Of a DNA stretch of 64,000 nt, positions 35,137-46,858 are shown piece by piece. Under the pieces are notes generated by a model. The model saw only the letters and a list, made by a program, of their open reading frames with translations. It searched no databases and was not told where the DNA came from. Source of the DNA: Lobosporangium transversale. Lineage: Eukaryota > Mortierellomycota > Mortierellomycetes > Mortierellales > Mortierellaceae. The DNA is taken from contig NW_019029037.1 in NCBI RefSeq assembly GCF_002105155.1, forward strand, positions 181,765 through 245,764, read 5' to 3'. The position numbers were made by a program, and so were the translations under genes. Each line of letters opens with the position of its first letter. The stretch's first letter is position 1.

Positions 35137-37139
35137 TTAATGACGGGGTCGTTTACTATTCGAATCGTCCGCCCCACTGGACTGAGCAACATCCCATTTG
35201 CTCTTCCGTGCTCGTTGCTGCATTCCCGCTGCTAATGCAGCAGCAGCAGCAGCAGCAGATGCCATAGCAGATGCTGTGGATATCGGGGCGTTCGCATTAT
35301 TGGATTGTGACCTGATCATTCCCCCCACTGCACTACTGGTCCCGCCTCCTTCTCCGCCTCCTCCTCCAGATACAAATTGAAGATGCGATCGCATCCCTGC
35401 AGCCTGTTGCTGAGCCAGCTTATCCATCGCTGTCTTCTGTGTTTCAGCTATCATGTTACATTAAAAAATAAATAATAATAATAATAATAATAATAATTAG
35501 AATAAGGATCGTCTTTCTATTTTTGTCCTTGAATAAAAAGGGGAGCCATCCCATCTGCCTCTCTTTTAACAACAATACACACTGTGTCCTACCAAATCTT
35601 CCTAAAGTTTTCTCCTTATGCCCGACCCCCATGTGGAAAAACGCGTTGCGCATGCGCGGTCAAAACAATCTTAAACATCAAATAAACCTTAGCATAAACA
35701 AGACAGACTCCCTTCTCAACACTGACATTGCTCTCAATTGCACTTCAGGAACTTTTTTTTTGTCACACACAAAAATAAAAATAGTTTTTTGCACAGCAGA
35801 AACATAAAGCAGTCCATGTGATGCCCAGTGTTTCTCCTCGAGTCAAAGAGCGATGGTACATTTTCACCAGCACCAGCGCCAGCACCAGTGTCAGGACTCT
35901 AATCAAAAGTAATCTCAAAAGTATAATTGGTTTTACAAAAAAAAAAAAAAAAAAAAAAAAAGATCCATGAACGGACCAAATTTTGGAACTGGGAAAAAAA
36001 AAAAAAAATCCACCTATAAGTGATATTTTACTTACCAATTCCAGTGGCATATGATTCGGGTGGATAACTTTCGAAGCCAAAGAACTCCATATCCTTGTCA
36101 AAATTGGATCCAACCTCGTTCAGAGCCACCACATCAACCAATGTCGCATAGATATGTGGGTTCCGAAAGTTTTTGTTTTTCATCAGTGAATGGTTAAAGG
36201 TGATCCCACGAGTCATTTTAACATGTTGATATTGTTCTATTTTACTCTATATATATATATATATATATAAAAGAAATTAGCTGATAACGTAAAGGTACTT
36301 CATTTAGCATTATAAATCTTTTTTTTTTTTTTTTTTTTTTTTTTACCTGAACATCTGGATTGACTTCACCTTCAGGTTCAGGAGGAATACCATAGTTTTC
36401 AATACCTGGGATTGGCTTTGGTCGAAGCAACGACCTCATTAACGCAGCTCGGTCCAGGCGGATATCTTGCTGATCATCCATATCTACATCCTCGCCATTA
36501 TCACCTGAATATTTGCTTTGTTCTGTACCATGCGCTTCGCCAGTGATAGGAATCCGCTCCATCTGAGACATCTGTGGACTCATTCCATTTGTCGGTGTAT
36601 TCAAGACATCTGCAGCTGCACTGTGGTCTGCTGGAAGCGGCGTCCCTGATTGTGACTTAATGAATGATGAATGAGGTAATGTAGCTCCAGATTCTTCTGT
36701 AGTCGCCGCCGATACATCGTCGCCTTGCTTGCTTTCCGAAGATAATGAAACTAGTCCTTGACGTAAAAGATTGGTAGAGGCAATTTTGTTTAAGGATTCA
36801 CTTCCAGAAGATCGCGATCCAACGAGAGATCGTGCTGATATAGTGTCTTGCAGTGTCGGCCGTTCTAAAGCAGACAGAGAGACAAAATAAGGAAATATGG
36901 TAAGTATGTATTTTTTTCTTTTTTCTTTTCCTTTGGTAAACATCCATTGATCAGTCTTTCATAACTATGTGCTAATTCATGATCTTAATTTTCTGTAAAT
37001 TATCTTTACCAGAGTTCTAAAGTAAATAAATGGCCCCATAATTATGAGAGAAGGTAAAAATGAAATGAATTGATAAAAAAAAAGTGTCCGACAAGTCTTT
37101 AGTTTAGATGTACCGCAAACCCACGAAAGATCACTGGCC

Positions 37140-37172
<33 letters not shown>

Positions 37173-37485
37173 CCTAGATCGGAAAATACATCCGCCAAGA
37201 TACACACCTTATCTGAGGATTCTGCTGTTTCTTGACCTTTTTGTGAATTATTGCTTGATGCTATTGGCCGAGTGATAAATGAGTAAAGAAACTATCGGGT
37301 TTAAAAACTTGCCTAACATTTCATCGCGTTAATGTAGAGAAAAAAGTAGTCGTACCAGCCGTAGTAGTAGCAGTAGTAGTAGTAATTGCTGTTGATGATG
37401 ACGATGGGGTCATGAGGGTGTCCTCGTCCGAGCTCTCCGAGTCTGAATCACCGCCATACGAGACTAATCCTATTCCCCTGTTCAT
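35137..37485 (-). CDS. HCNGP / SAP30BP-like protein
   Basis: Four exons on the minus strand: 37485-37356, 36864-36347, 36246-36036, 35447-35137, giving 389 aa. The family's landmarks appear in order: the N-terminal LVSYGGDSDSE motif, then IPGIENYGIPPEPEG near residues 195-210, then the core with KNFRNPHIY, LNEVGSNF and a C-terminal basic tail ending KRPRH. Homologs are nuclear proteins linked to transcriptional repression (binding SAP30) and to early splicing. Exon 3's acceptor (36247-36248) was chosen among neighbours because it alone keeps phase 0 into the conserved block. The final exon contains an Ala run. The gene shares a 179-base promoter region with GPI8. Confidence 0.85.
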
Positions 37486-37664
37486 GATGTTGATGGTTGG
37501 CGTTGATGCCGCTGCTGGTCTCAATGCTGATCCTACAGAGTAGAAAGAGCATTCTTTGCTTTGCCACACTTTGGTTGAAGTAGAAACAAAGCCACATTTT
37601 GGGCAAATGAAGTACAGGGAGATGTGCACATCTCATCTTTGACACCTTTTCATTTTTTTAAAAA
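37486..37664. promoter_or_regulatory. Compact divergent promoter between HCNGP-like gene and GPI8
   Basis: Only 179 bases separate the two opposed start codons, so both promoters must lie in or overlap this interval. An A/T-rich stretch (37652-37665) abuts the GPI8 start. No clear TATA box is seen. Confidence 0.6.
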
Positions 37665-39440
37665 ATGCGACCCAGGGCGATACTCAAGCATCTCACAATC
37701 ACAACCGTTATAGGTGCATTCATCACCTCAGTATTGGCAGCATCAGTCACCACTGACACCAGCACGGAAAATGTAGAAGGTTTCTTCAACAAAACCAGGA
37801 GTGGACACACCAATAACTGGGCAGTTTTGGTATGAAGAAAGAAATGCGCAGCCTTACTTCAATATTTAGCTCATATTGAAGAAAAAAAAAAAAAAGAAAA
37901 AAACTAGTATGTCCACGATCCTTTCCAATATAATTCTAAGACTTTTAATCTTTCTTAGGTCTGTACTTCTCGCTTTTGGTTCAATTACCGCCACATTGCC
38001 AACACACTTGCCATGTACAGGACAGTGAAACGACTGGGGATCCCAGACTCAAATATTATCATGATGCTTGCAGATGATGTCGCCTGCAACTCTCGCAACA
38101 TTTTCCCCGCTACTGTCTACAACAATCGAGGTCGATACTTGGATTTATATGGCGAAAATGTTGAAGTTGACTATCGAGGTTATGAAGTCACTGTCGAGAA
38201 CTTCATTCGTTTATTAACAGGTAGCTTTTTTTTTTTTTTAGGAGTTAAAAAGAAAAACAGCTTTCATGTCATTAATTCGCTGTCCTCTTTTTATATTTAA
38301 TGTGCATCTATTATGAATAGGTCGTGTTGCAAAAGAAACTCCACGATCAAAACGTCTTTTGACGGATGATCAATCCAATATCTTGGTCTACATGACCGGT
38401 CATGGAGGAGAAGATTTTTTGAAGTTCCAAGATGCGGAGGAAATCAGCTCTTATGATCTAGGCGATGCTTTTCAACAGATGTACGAGAAGAAGCGCTACA
38501 ACGAGATTTTGTTTATGATCGATACCTGCCAGGCGAATACTATGTATACCAAGATTCACTCTCCCAACATTTTGGCCACCGGTAGTAGTGAGCTCAGCCA
38601 AAGTTCTTACTCGGTAAAAAAAAAAAATAAAGACTTTCCCGGAAAAAAAAACCCCCTTTGACAAGGATGGGTATTTCAAAAAAGCTGACTTGATCCCATC
38701 TTCTTATCTTTTAGCATCACGATGACCCAGATATTGGAGTAGCAGTTGTTGATAGATTCACCTATTACGTCCTGGAAGTCCTTGAAAAAATCGATATGCA
38801 GTCGAAGGCGACACTTAAAGATCTAGTATGTAATAGGTAGATGAAAGGAAGGCATTGAAGACTAACAAGTTGAGATATTAATCTCTTAATTACACTTTTT
38901 TTTTTTCCTTGCTTAGTTTGATACTTATAATCCTAAACTGCTTTATTCGAACCCTGGCGTGCGTTCCGACCTCTTTCACCGGCCACTAGATCAGGTATTT
39001 TTTTTTTTTTTTTTTTTTTTTTCTTTTTTCTAGGAGGAAATCATACATGCTAAAATGTGATCTCAAACAAAATATGATAGGCACTGCTTACCGACTTTTT
39101 TGGCAATGTACAAAATATTGAGTTGACAGAACCTAAGGATCATTCATCGTCAACTCTAGCGACGGAAGGTGACTCAGTATCTACACAGCAAGTAGAAATA
39201 GGCACTGAAGTCGAGGGGCCAAGCGTTCTACAAATACAACCAGATCATACAGATAACAATAATACCGAGACCTTACACCAACAGCAAGGTTCTAAACAAC
39301 CACATGCAAGAGAAAGAGTAGAAGATCATACGTTCGAAGTTGGTGATTCAAGTCAATCACAGAACTGGCGTTATGTTGCCTTTGTAAGCCTTTCTGTAGT
39401 GTTGGGAGGCGCATTAATTGCAGGATCATCCATGATCTGA
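37665..39440 (+). CDS. GPI8: GPI-anchor transamidase catalytic subunit (C13 peptidase family)
   Basis: Six exons: 37665-37829, 37959-38220, 38321-38613, 38715-38825, 38917-38994, 39081-39440, giving 422 aa. A signal peptide covers about residues 1-25. The catalytic dyad is visible as TGHGG (His170) and DTCQA (Cys212), as in PIG-K/Gpi8. The conserved SRFWFNYRH and DFFGNV blocks are present. A C-terminal transmembrane segment (about 400-420) anchors it in the endoplasmic reticulum. It replaces the C-terminal signal of proproteins with a GPI anchor. The roughly 80 residues between the catalytic domain and the membrane helix are hydrophilic and low in conservation, longer than in yeast. Introns carry T tracts. 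Confidence 0.94.
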
Positions 39441-39660
39441 AAAAAGGCAAAAAAAAAAAAGTGCTTGATCTTTGATTGACATCTCCTGTGACCTTTCTGC
39501 ATCATCATGAAATAAAGAAAGCTTCGTTACTTGCATTTAATTTTTTTTTGTCCGGTTACAGAAAAGGATCATCGGGAATTGTATGGTAGCAATGCAATGT
39601 GATATATATTTATTACAATGAAAATAAATGATATGAAATGGTGAGTTGGGTTCCTGATTT

Positions 39661-40807
39661 CTACTGACGCTTTGTTGCCTTGATTGCCTGGGAAATTTGA
39701 GTTAAGACAAAGAAAAATGAGAACATGCCAGAAGTTAGAAATCATATCACTAAAGATGCCAACCTTATAATATTAAAAAAAAGAGCTTACTTTGCGAACA
39801 TTCACCAAATCTTCGCCATTTTTACCGACGATCTTATCAAGAATGTTCATATTTCCAGCCTTCTCCTTTGATAGATCCGTGATCGTAGGAGCAAACTGAC
39901 GTTTGATACCTCTGGGTTTCAAGTCACCTTCGATGGCCTTGTCAAACTTTCCAACACTGGCAGTTGAATTTTTAGTGATCAAGATCTGGCTCTCCAACTC
40001 TTTACGTTTCATGGCGCGAGCATTGTCCATGTTGGGACGCTCACCCTTGTTGACAGTTTTTCGATCCAGTTTCGAAGCCACAGCAGCCTCCTCCATATTA
40101 CGTTGGTGACGCTTCTCATTCCGATCAATCCGCTCCTTTTTGGCTTCTCTCCTAGCTTCGTATTGATCATCCATTGGGTTGGCTCCTGCAGGGACCTCAA
40201 TAAGCCAATCCTTGGTTCCGTCATCATTGATGGCTTTATATCCCCATCGAGGCTTATATTCTCCTGAAGTTTCATCAAAGACCATTCTTTCTTTCTTGCG
40301 CTTGACAATTCCTTTAGCTTTAGCAAACTTCTCCCAACGGGTCTCGGGTTTGGGTTTGGGCAAGGGTTTTTCACGGGGTAAGAGAGTTGTAGGCGTTGGA
40401 AGCATTGCCATCACGCCATTGTCATCGGATATTGTTGGAAGTTGAAAGATCTCATTGAAAAGAAGTTGAGCGTTGTCGCGGGAGAGGGATTGAAGATATT
40501 CATCCTTGTTCTTACTATGAATGTATGAATATTGGTGATTTTGAGACGTGAAAAAGGATATGGTTATTTCTATAGTTCATTATGTAGTTAATCCTCAATA
40601 GCGAAGTAACGAAACGTTCCACTTTGTCGTCTATTTTTTTTTTTTTTTTTTTTTTTTTTTGCTTTACTTGAGCTCTCCTTCATCAACAGGGTTTTGGTCA
40701 TATGCAGCAAGAAGACCGAGATCATATTCGACAGGAATGATCTTTCCTTCTACTGTCACTGACTTAAACTTTTGCTTGTGAGCTTCAAGTACTCCAGAGA
40801 CATCCAT
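39661..40807 (-). CDS. RRS1: Ribosome biogenesis regulator Rrs1
   Basis: Three exons on the minus strand: 40807-40668, 40514-39791 and a 27-base last exon 39687-39661, giving 296 aa. The N-terminal block ends in YDLGLLAAYDQNP, followed by LLFNEIFQLP and the hallmark LPREKPLPKPK (exon 2), then RWEKFAKAKGI and a basic C-terminus. The protein works with Rpf2 to bring 5S RNP into pre-60S ribosomes in the nucleolus. The tiny terminal exon is inferred from phase and from the CCCAG acceptor at 39688; without it the frame would end after a few extra residues, so that end is less certain. It converges on GPI8 and is divergent from the eIF3h gene. Confidence 0.9.
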
Positions 40808-41192
40808 GATCAGTATTATATAAAATGAAAAGACGAAAGAAAAAAAAAAAAAGTGAGGATGGAAGAGGGCGAGGAGAGGAGATGGGTGTAAAAACTAACT
40901 TGGACCTGTTCTCTTTGTCTCTTTTTTGTTGAAGCTTTCTTTGTCTATACTTTTTTTTTTTTTTTAAGAAAACAAACAAATGTGACTGCATAAGGGTTCA
41001 TCCTCTTTATATGCATAACGTGACTATATAGAAAGCGTGGCGTTCCAATTGTTATTATTTTTTCACATTATGCACAGACAGAGGAGAGATGATTAATAGG
41101 GCAACTCAAATTGCATGTCCTGATTTTTTTTTTTTTTTTTTTTTTTTCATAACCCCTTTCTCTTCTCCATCCTCCACACGCATCCATCGACC
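40808..41192. promoter_or_regulatory. Divergent promoter region between RRS1 and eIF3h genes
   Basis: 385 bases between opposed start codons of two genes needed for protein synthesis (ribosome assembly and translation initiation). It contains T tracts at 40950-40964 and 41123-41147. Shared control is plausible but no specific site is identified. Confidence 0.45.
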
Positions 41193-43166
41193 ATGCCTAC
41201 CAACAAGGAGTTGTCTGCTGCCCTGGATATTGAGGGCACCGTCCCTATCCAAAGCGTCCAACTCGATGCTATGGTAAAAAGAAATAAATAAAAAAAATAA
41301 AAAAAAAAAATCGATTATTTACACTGGAGCAGCTTTTCATGAGCGATTCTTGATGACCTCTACAGTTATAATAATCACAACAAAAAAAAAAAAAAAAATA
41401 AAAAATAAAAAAAGAAAAAGTCGATACTGGACAGGACATGTCATACGATCGCATGTAATCAATACTTCGCCCACTTTGTTACTGGATTCGAACGTCAATC
41501 TCAACCTTGATAGTTCAACGCAGAGGGAGTGACGACAGATGACACCTTTAAATCGTTAGCGATCGGATCTGAAAAAAAAGTGACACGTCCACATCAGGAG
41601 TTGCAAATTTAATCCGTGCTAGGACTTGCGCTGGATCTTGTTCACTTTGTGTTTGTCGACAAAACCTTAGCTAATCAATAACGCGCTTTATTCTACGCGG
41701 ATAATGTGTATACAACTTCATATCAACCTCAGGTCGTTCTCAAGATTGTCAAGCACTGTCGTGAGTTTGCCCCTTCAACTGTCACTGGTCAGCTGATGGG
41801 TTTGGATGTCAATGGCGTCCTCGAGGTCACTCACTCGTTCCCCATGCCTAAGAACCAAGAGTCCGAGGATTTTGAGGGTATGAAAATAATGGGGGCAACG
41901 GCATCGATCAAGTCGATTAGATGTATATTAGTTGCGAGAGAGCAAAGCTGAACGACTGACCTTCCCCCTTTTTTTTATTTTTTTATGAAGGATCTCAATA
42001 TCAGTTGCAGATGATGCGCTGTCTCCGTGAGGTCAATGTTGATGATAATTCGGTTGGTTGGTACCAATCGGCTCATCTGGGTAACTTTATGAACCAATCC
42101 TTGATCGAGCATCAGTTTGAGTTCCAACAGGCTTTGAACAAGTCTGTCCTTATTATTCACGGTAGGCAAAAAAAAAAAAGAAAAAAAAAAAAACAACAAG
42201 TGACAAGCAACAAACGATAAAGCAACAAAGCGACAAACGAAAAACGCCGGCACGACAGTGTAGCAATTCAGAGGCATAGCTTTTTTTTTTATATCTGATT
42301 TTCATCATACCTTTATTACTGTTATCGTTATTAATATGCCATAGATGTTGCTCGCTCATCCATGGGTAACCTTAACCTTCGTGCACTTCGTCTGACTCCC
42401 TCGTTCATGAAGCTTTACAAGGAAAAGAAATTCACCACTGAAGCTCTTGCAAAGGCCAAGTTGACGTTCTCCAACATCTTTGAGGAACTTCCTATTACAA
42501 TCCGCAACACCGCTCTCTTGAACGCTCTCCTCTTTGAACTTGAGACTCCGAATGAGACTGCAGAGATCTCAACATCACACTTGACCACTTACAAAAATAG
42601 CACCCTAACCAACGCCACCAAGAAGAAGAACAAGTCAGTACTGACACCTAGCTTCGATATGCTCGACTTGAGTTTGGATCCTTATGTGGCCAAGAACTTG
42701 GAAAACTTGATGGATACGATTGAAGATCATCAACAGGAACAGGGCAATTATGCTTACTGGCAACGCAGTGTTGAGCGTGAGAACAAGAAGAAGGCTGCTT
42801 ATCTCGCCAACAGAGTATGTATTTTTTTTTTATTGCATTACTTTCACATCTATCATATTTATATTCTTTTTAATTTTATTCTATTGCTTCTGACAATATC
42901 CTTTCTTTTTATTTTGATATGACCTATTTTCAACTTTAACAAAAAAAAAAAAAAAAAAGAAAACTGAAAACGTACGTCGCGCTCAGGCTGGTCAGGCTCC
43001 TCTTCCTAATGAGGATGTGGATGCGATGTTCAAGCTCCCAGCTGAGCCTAGCCGCTTGGATCATCTCCTGATTTCGGGACAGATCGACACTTACTGCAAA
43101 CAGATCAACCAATTCGCTGGACCAACGTTAGGAAAGCTATTTGCTGCTGGCGAGTTGCAGAAGTAA
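41193..43166 (+). CDS. EIF3H: Translation initiation factor 3 subunit h
   Basis: Five exons: 41193-41273, 41733-41877, 41991-42161, 42345-42814, 42960-43166, giving 357 aa, close to the human protein. An MPN domain lies near residues 22-160. It includes QLMGLDVNGVLEVTHSFP and VGWYQSAHLG; the JAMM metal ligands are not conserved, as expected for this non-catalytic subunit. The C-terminal half has the ANR-K-NVRRAQ and ISGQI blocks typical of the family. It helps assemble the 43S/48S initiation complex in the cytoplasm. The acceptor of exon 5 is the AG at the end of a poly-A run (42958-42959), assigned by frame. Intron 1 is long (459 bp). Confidence 0.92.
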
Positions 43167-43660
43167 AGAAACGAAAACAGGAAGTTGAAAATTGTCTGTA
43201 GAACCATTGGATGAAAAAAATAAAAAAAAAGGAAGCATGGGATAGAAGTAATAAAATAGAAGGCTATTGATGTGTAGTAGACCGAATATTTTTACTTTTT
43301 TTTTTTTTTTTTTAAAAAAAAAACAAAAAAAAATTATCATAGGGCATGCTTAAAACGTTTATTTGTTTATCTGTTCTTCTGTTACTCTTAGTCTACACGT
43401 CTACAAATGGATAGACAAAAAAAAAAAAAAAAAAAAAAAAAATAGCTTGCGTATTTGTTTTTCTCTGTCAATCTTTTAATAGTTTACGATCGTATTGATT
43501 TTAGTATCAGGTGTCTAGTATGGCATACTAGTACTTCGTACCAAAATAACGAAAATTTAGTATGACATACTCGTACTGCGTACCAAAATAACAAAAACAA
43601 TCCCGCTTCCACAGCTGCAAAGTATCCAAACTCACCATCCCTCTTCACAAAACCTGTCGT

Positions 43661-43819
43661 ATAGACCATCTGGTCTCTATGATTCCTGAGAACGCGGATG
43701 TACGTATATAGAGTACTCAGGCACTCTGAGAGCATTGCAGGGATGGATCCCATGAATGCATATTAATATCAATTTCACCCTCGTCCCGAGCGCTCTTTTT
43801 TCTGATGAAGTGATACTAG
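43661..43819 (-). repeat. Dispersed repeat family, copy A
   Basis: Read on the minus strand, this segment aligns over about 160 bases with 50560-50722 on the plus strand. Shared blocks include TCTAGTATCACTT, GCGCTCGGG, TATTAATATGCAT or close forms, AGTGCCTGAGT and GCGTTCTCAGGA. Identity is partial with small indels, so the copies are old. The motif-rich flanks (43500-43600) also resemble sequence around 50420-50560. Confidence 0.65.
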
Positions 43820-44004
43820 ACGCAGTATGAGTATCTTTATACTAAAGTCGAAATGGTTTCTCCCTTATCGTAATAACTCGTTTCATAGATCTTTGCTCTA
43901 TTATATGATATATTTCATAGATCTTGCTCTATTATATGATATATTTCATTTCATAGTTTCATAATTCTTGCTCTATGATACGTCCGTCCATAAATCTAAA
44001 ATAA

Positions 44005-44140
44005 ATTCCATTCCATTCCATTCCATTCCATTCCATTCCATTTCATTTCATTTCATTTCATGTCATTCCATTTTCATTTCATGTCATTCCATTTTCATTT
44101 CATGTCATTCCATTTTCATTTCATATCATTCCATTTTCAT
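44005..44140 (+). repeat. Pentanucleotide satellite passing into 21-bp units
   Basis: ATTCC units (44005-44040) change to ATTTC units (to about 44060). Four copies of a 21-base unit beginning ATGTCATTCC follow (44060, 44081, 44102, 44123 partial). The longer unit appears to be built from the short ones. Confidence 0.85.
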
Positions 44141-44287
44141 GTGCCCTTCAGGAAATGAGCATACATACTTCAATCATCGGACCTCAATCATGTGACCCAA
44201 TCATCATGTGACCTCAATCATGATTATGAGCGATCATCATGAGAGCGCAACTTTGGGCTTTACATTACAAATAATAACCAACCAGAT

Positions 44288-44323
44288 CTCAATCATCTCA
44301 ATCATCTCAATCATCTCAATCAT
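44288..44323 (+). repeat. Four 9-bp direct repeats
   Basis: CTCAATCAT is repeated four times in a row. Related TCAATCAT words occur in the preceding 120 bases. Confidence 0.85.
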
Positions 44324-44880
44324 GATGCATTGAAAAAAAAAATAATCAGCCTTCAATCATGGCCTGCTTCTACCATCAGCCATTGAACCATTGATGCATA
44401 AAAATAATAATAAGAATTTTATTTTATATAATAATAATAATAATAATAATAGTAATAATAATAAAACAACAATTGAGCTCCTTCAAACACTACCTATAAG
44501 CCTTGATCATATCATATGCTTTAACCTCAAACATGAATTCCTTCAAGTGTCGATACATTCATGTGGCATGATAAAAATATATGACAGAAACATGACTGTT
44601 AGAAAACAAAGAGATTTATTTTTTAACAAATTAATTTTCATAGAGAAACATGGTCTGTGCAATGACAATGACAATGCTCCTGTGAAATGTTTGATATTTC
44701 ATATGGAACGCGCTTTTTTTCTATAAGAAACCTTCCTTCTCCACTTTAGCTCCTCTTCCCTTACAGACAAATCTAACTTGTGCCATGAGTGCTAAGAAAC
44801 ATGACTATAATCAAGTCAAGAGGACCATTGCATATCGTGTTAGTTTTCTAAAATAATAATGTAGAGAAACACATATATAC

Positions 44881-45508
44881 ATGGCCTACGCTCTGCGAAA
44901 TGCTTGGGCAACAGAGATATTTTCAAGTCATACCATTCCAAAGGTCTATCATGGGCAAGATTCCATCCCTGATATTGACGACCCAGTAGCAGCAGCAACA
45001 TACACTGTGGAATTTCTTAATTCTTTAAATCCTCCCGGAATGCCTCCCAGTATACTGCAATTAAAGATCGGTCAGCCCATCATTCGCATAAGGAACCTGA
45101 GCCCAAAGGAAGGTCTCTGTAACGGTACGCGTCTCATTGTGCATAAACTTGGAAACAAAGTCATCGAAGCTGAAGTAATGACGGGAATATTCAAAGGAGC
45201 GATCCATTACATCCCTCGAATCAATATCAATGCAACTGATGATAGATCGTCTCCAGTCATATTCCAGCGGCGCCATTTCCCTTTGAAACCTGCCTTCGCC
45301 ATGACCATCAATAAGGCTCAGGGACAAACTCTTCAGAATGTTGGCATATACCTCCCTCCCACGGTCTGTTTTTAGTCATGGCCAGCTCTATGTGGCTCTT
45401 TCTCGCTGTACAGACCCCAAGCATTTGAAGGTACTTATCAAAGGTGATTCAAGGGATCTTTGTAAATACACGCGAAATATTGTGTACCAAGAAGTCCTTC
45501 AAGATTGA
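44881..45508 (+). pseudogene. PIF1/Helitron-type helicase C-terminal fragment, frameshifted
   Basis: Only the C-terminal part of the helicase is left. The first frame (44881-45375) carries the KIGQP, NLSPKEGLCNGTR and [14 protein letters not shown] motifs typical of Pif1-like and Helitron helicases. It then breaks near 45363-45375. The rest ([15 protein letters not shown], ending at 45508) continues in another frame. No upstream Walker A or B region was found within the window. It is about two-thirds similar in protein to the following fragment, which points to an old tandem duplication or two insertions of related elements. Not expected to be active. Confidence 0.75.
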
Positions 45509-45594
45509 AAAAAAAAAAAAAAAAAAAAAGTCGCTGACATCTTCAGTCCCTGCCGCCCCTCTACTATCCCTGTCTCTGTTGTCACTTTCCTGAG

Positions 45595-46242
45595 ATGCTC
45601 ATTGAGCGCGCTATCTTAAGTCCCCCTAATGAGGATGTCGATAAACTGAATCAACTAGCCACCAGTATGCTCTGTAGCACCCAGCAGTCAGTCAGTTATA
45701 TTGGTCAAGATAGCCTTCAAGACCCCGAAGCAGCAGCTACGGCTCACTATCCTGTGGAATACCTGAACAACCTCTCCCCGCCAGGCTTGCCTCCGTTTAA
45801 ACTGGAGCTAAAGGTTGGTCAGCCCGTCATCCTTCTTCGCAATTTGAACCCAAAGCGTGGACTATGTAATGGTACTCGCATGATTGTACGTGCATTAATG
45901 ATCCAGGTCGACATTATGAAAGGACAATTTCAAGGAGAGTGTGTCTTCATTCCTCACATACCGCTTACGACACTTGATGATCATTCTTCTCCGATCATGT
46001 TCTGCAGACGACAATTTCCAGTCAAGCCTGCCTTCGCCATGACCATCAACAAGTCCCAGGGACAGACACTCAAACATATTGGTGTTTATCTTCCTCAAGA
46101 TGTTTTCAGTCATGGTCATCTCTACGTTGCTTTGTCACGGTGTACAGACCCAAATAATCTTAAGGTACTTATCGCGAACGGCAAGGTAAGAGATAGGCTA
46201 GGAACATACACACGGAACATTGTCTTCAATGATGCTTTATAG
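45595..46242 (+). CDS. PIF1/Helitron-type helicase C-terminal fragment, open frame
   Basis: 215 codons open from the ATG at 45595. Motifs in order: RAILSPPNEDVDKLN near the start, [33 protein letters not shown] and [12 protein letters not shown], then a normal-looking C-terminus. These are motifs V-VI and the UvrD_C-like end of Pif1-family helicases, as found in Helitron RepHel proteins. ATPase motifs I-III are missing, so it cannot be a working helicase alone. Whether it is transcribed is unknown. The start is arbitrary because the homologous frame would extend upstream. Confidence 0.6.
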   Translation: MLIERAILSPPNEDVDKLNQLATSMLCSTQQSVSYIGQDSLQDPEAAATAHYPVEYLNNLSPPGLPPFKLELKVGQPVILLRNLNPKRGLCNGTRMIVRALMIQVDIMKGQFQGECVFIPHIPLTTLDDHSSPIMFCRRQFPVKPAFAMTINKSQGQTLKHIGVYLPQDVFSHGHLYVALSRCTDPNNLKVLIANGKVRDRLGTYTRNIVFNDAL

Positions 46243-46619
46243 CCACATTGTCTTTTGATTGCCATTTACTGCGTTACCTCTTCGCCGTCGTTAATCTATC
46301 AAATGTTGTGATTATCAGATATTCTCCCTCTTGATTGTAGTTTCGTCTGTATTTTATTTTGTATATTTTGTATATTTTGTATTCTACTTTATTGCGTTTT
46401 ATCTACTGTATTTTGGTTCTGTATTTTAGCTTTGTATTTTAGTTTTGTAATAAAAAAAACATGCAGTTTACACATAATTTTTACAGTAGTAAAAGGCCAA
46501 AGGCCTACGTGAGTTTATTGTCTTCATTCCTATGTCAAAATATAAACCTTTTGCTGCTGTAGACAATGTTTCTTTTTGTTGTCTTACGAGGCTAAGCATT
46601 AAATTTTCTAACGAGGCAA

Positions 46620-46653
46620 GAGCCGACCGTGGCTTCGCCACGGTCTCCGGCTC
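46620..46653. repeat. GC-rich hairpin downstream of the helicase fragments
   Basis: Inner stem 46626-46633 with 46637-46644 is 8 bp closed by a TTC loop; an outer 6-bp stem 46620-46625 with 46648-46653 follows a 3-base bulge. Surrounding DNA is AT-rich, so the hairpin stands out. It may be a Helitron 3' terminal hairpin or a terminator-like relic. Confidence 0.75.
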
Positions 46654-46858
46654 GTATTAATTAAAAAGATATTTTATTATATACAATATTCCTTGATGAC
46701 GTCTACACGGTATTCATCACACTCAAGAACCCAGGGTAATCACTCCGCTTAATGCATGCCTTTGAATTTTGCTATGCTTTAATAAAATATCTCATATTAG
46801 AACAGGACTTACACTCTATTACCAACCTACAATGACACTGGACAACATGCAAAAGACC

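Larger units (their letters stand above)
43167..44880. other. Repeat-rich intergenic region
   Basis: Contains poly-T and poly-A tracts, TAGTAT-rich motifs (43500-43600), one copy of a dispersed repeat, a pentanucleotide satellite with 21-bp units, 9-bp repeats and AAT repeats (44428-44463). Marks the start of the accessory block. No gene seen. Confidence 0.6.
44881..46653 (+). mobile_element. Remnant of a Helitron-like element (two helicase fragments plus hairpin)
   Basis: Two tandem C-terminal fragments of a PIF1/Helitron-type helicase are followed about 380 bases downstream by a GC-rich hairpin. Rolling-circle Helitrons end in a hairpin near the 3' terminus. The expected CTRR end and TC start were not found, and no Rep domain is present, so the assignment is tentative. 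Confidence 0.4.

Noticed and set aside
41430..41530. Possible tRNA (GGATTCGAAC word in eIF3h intron 1)
   Set aside because: No cloverleaf could be folded around it; other TTCGAA words in the window also failed. No tRNA or rRNA gene is claimed.
43981..44330. CRISPR-like array
   Set aside because: The repeats are contiguous short satellites without unique spacers, in a eukaryotic context.
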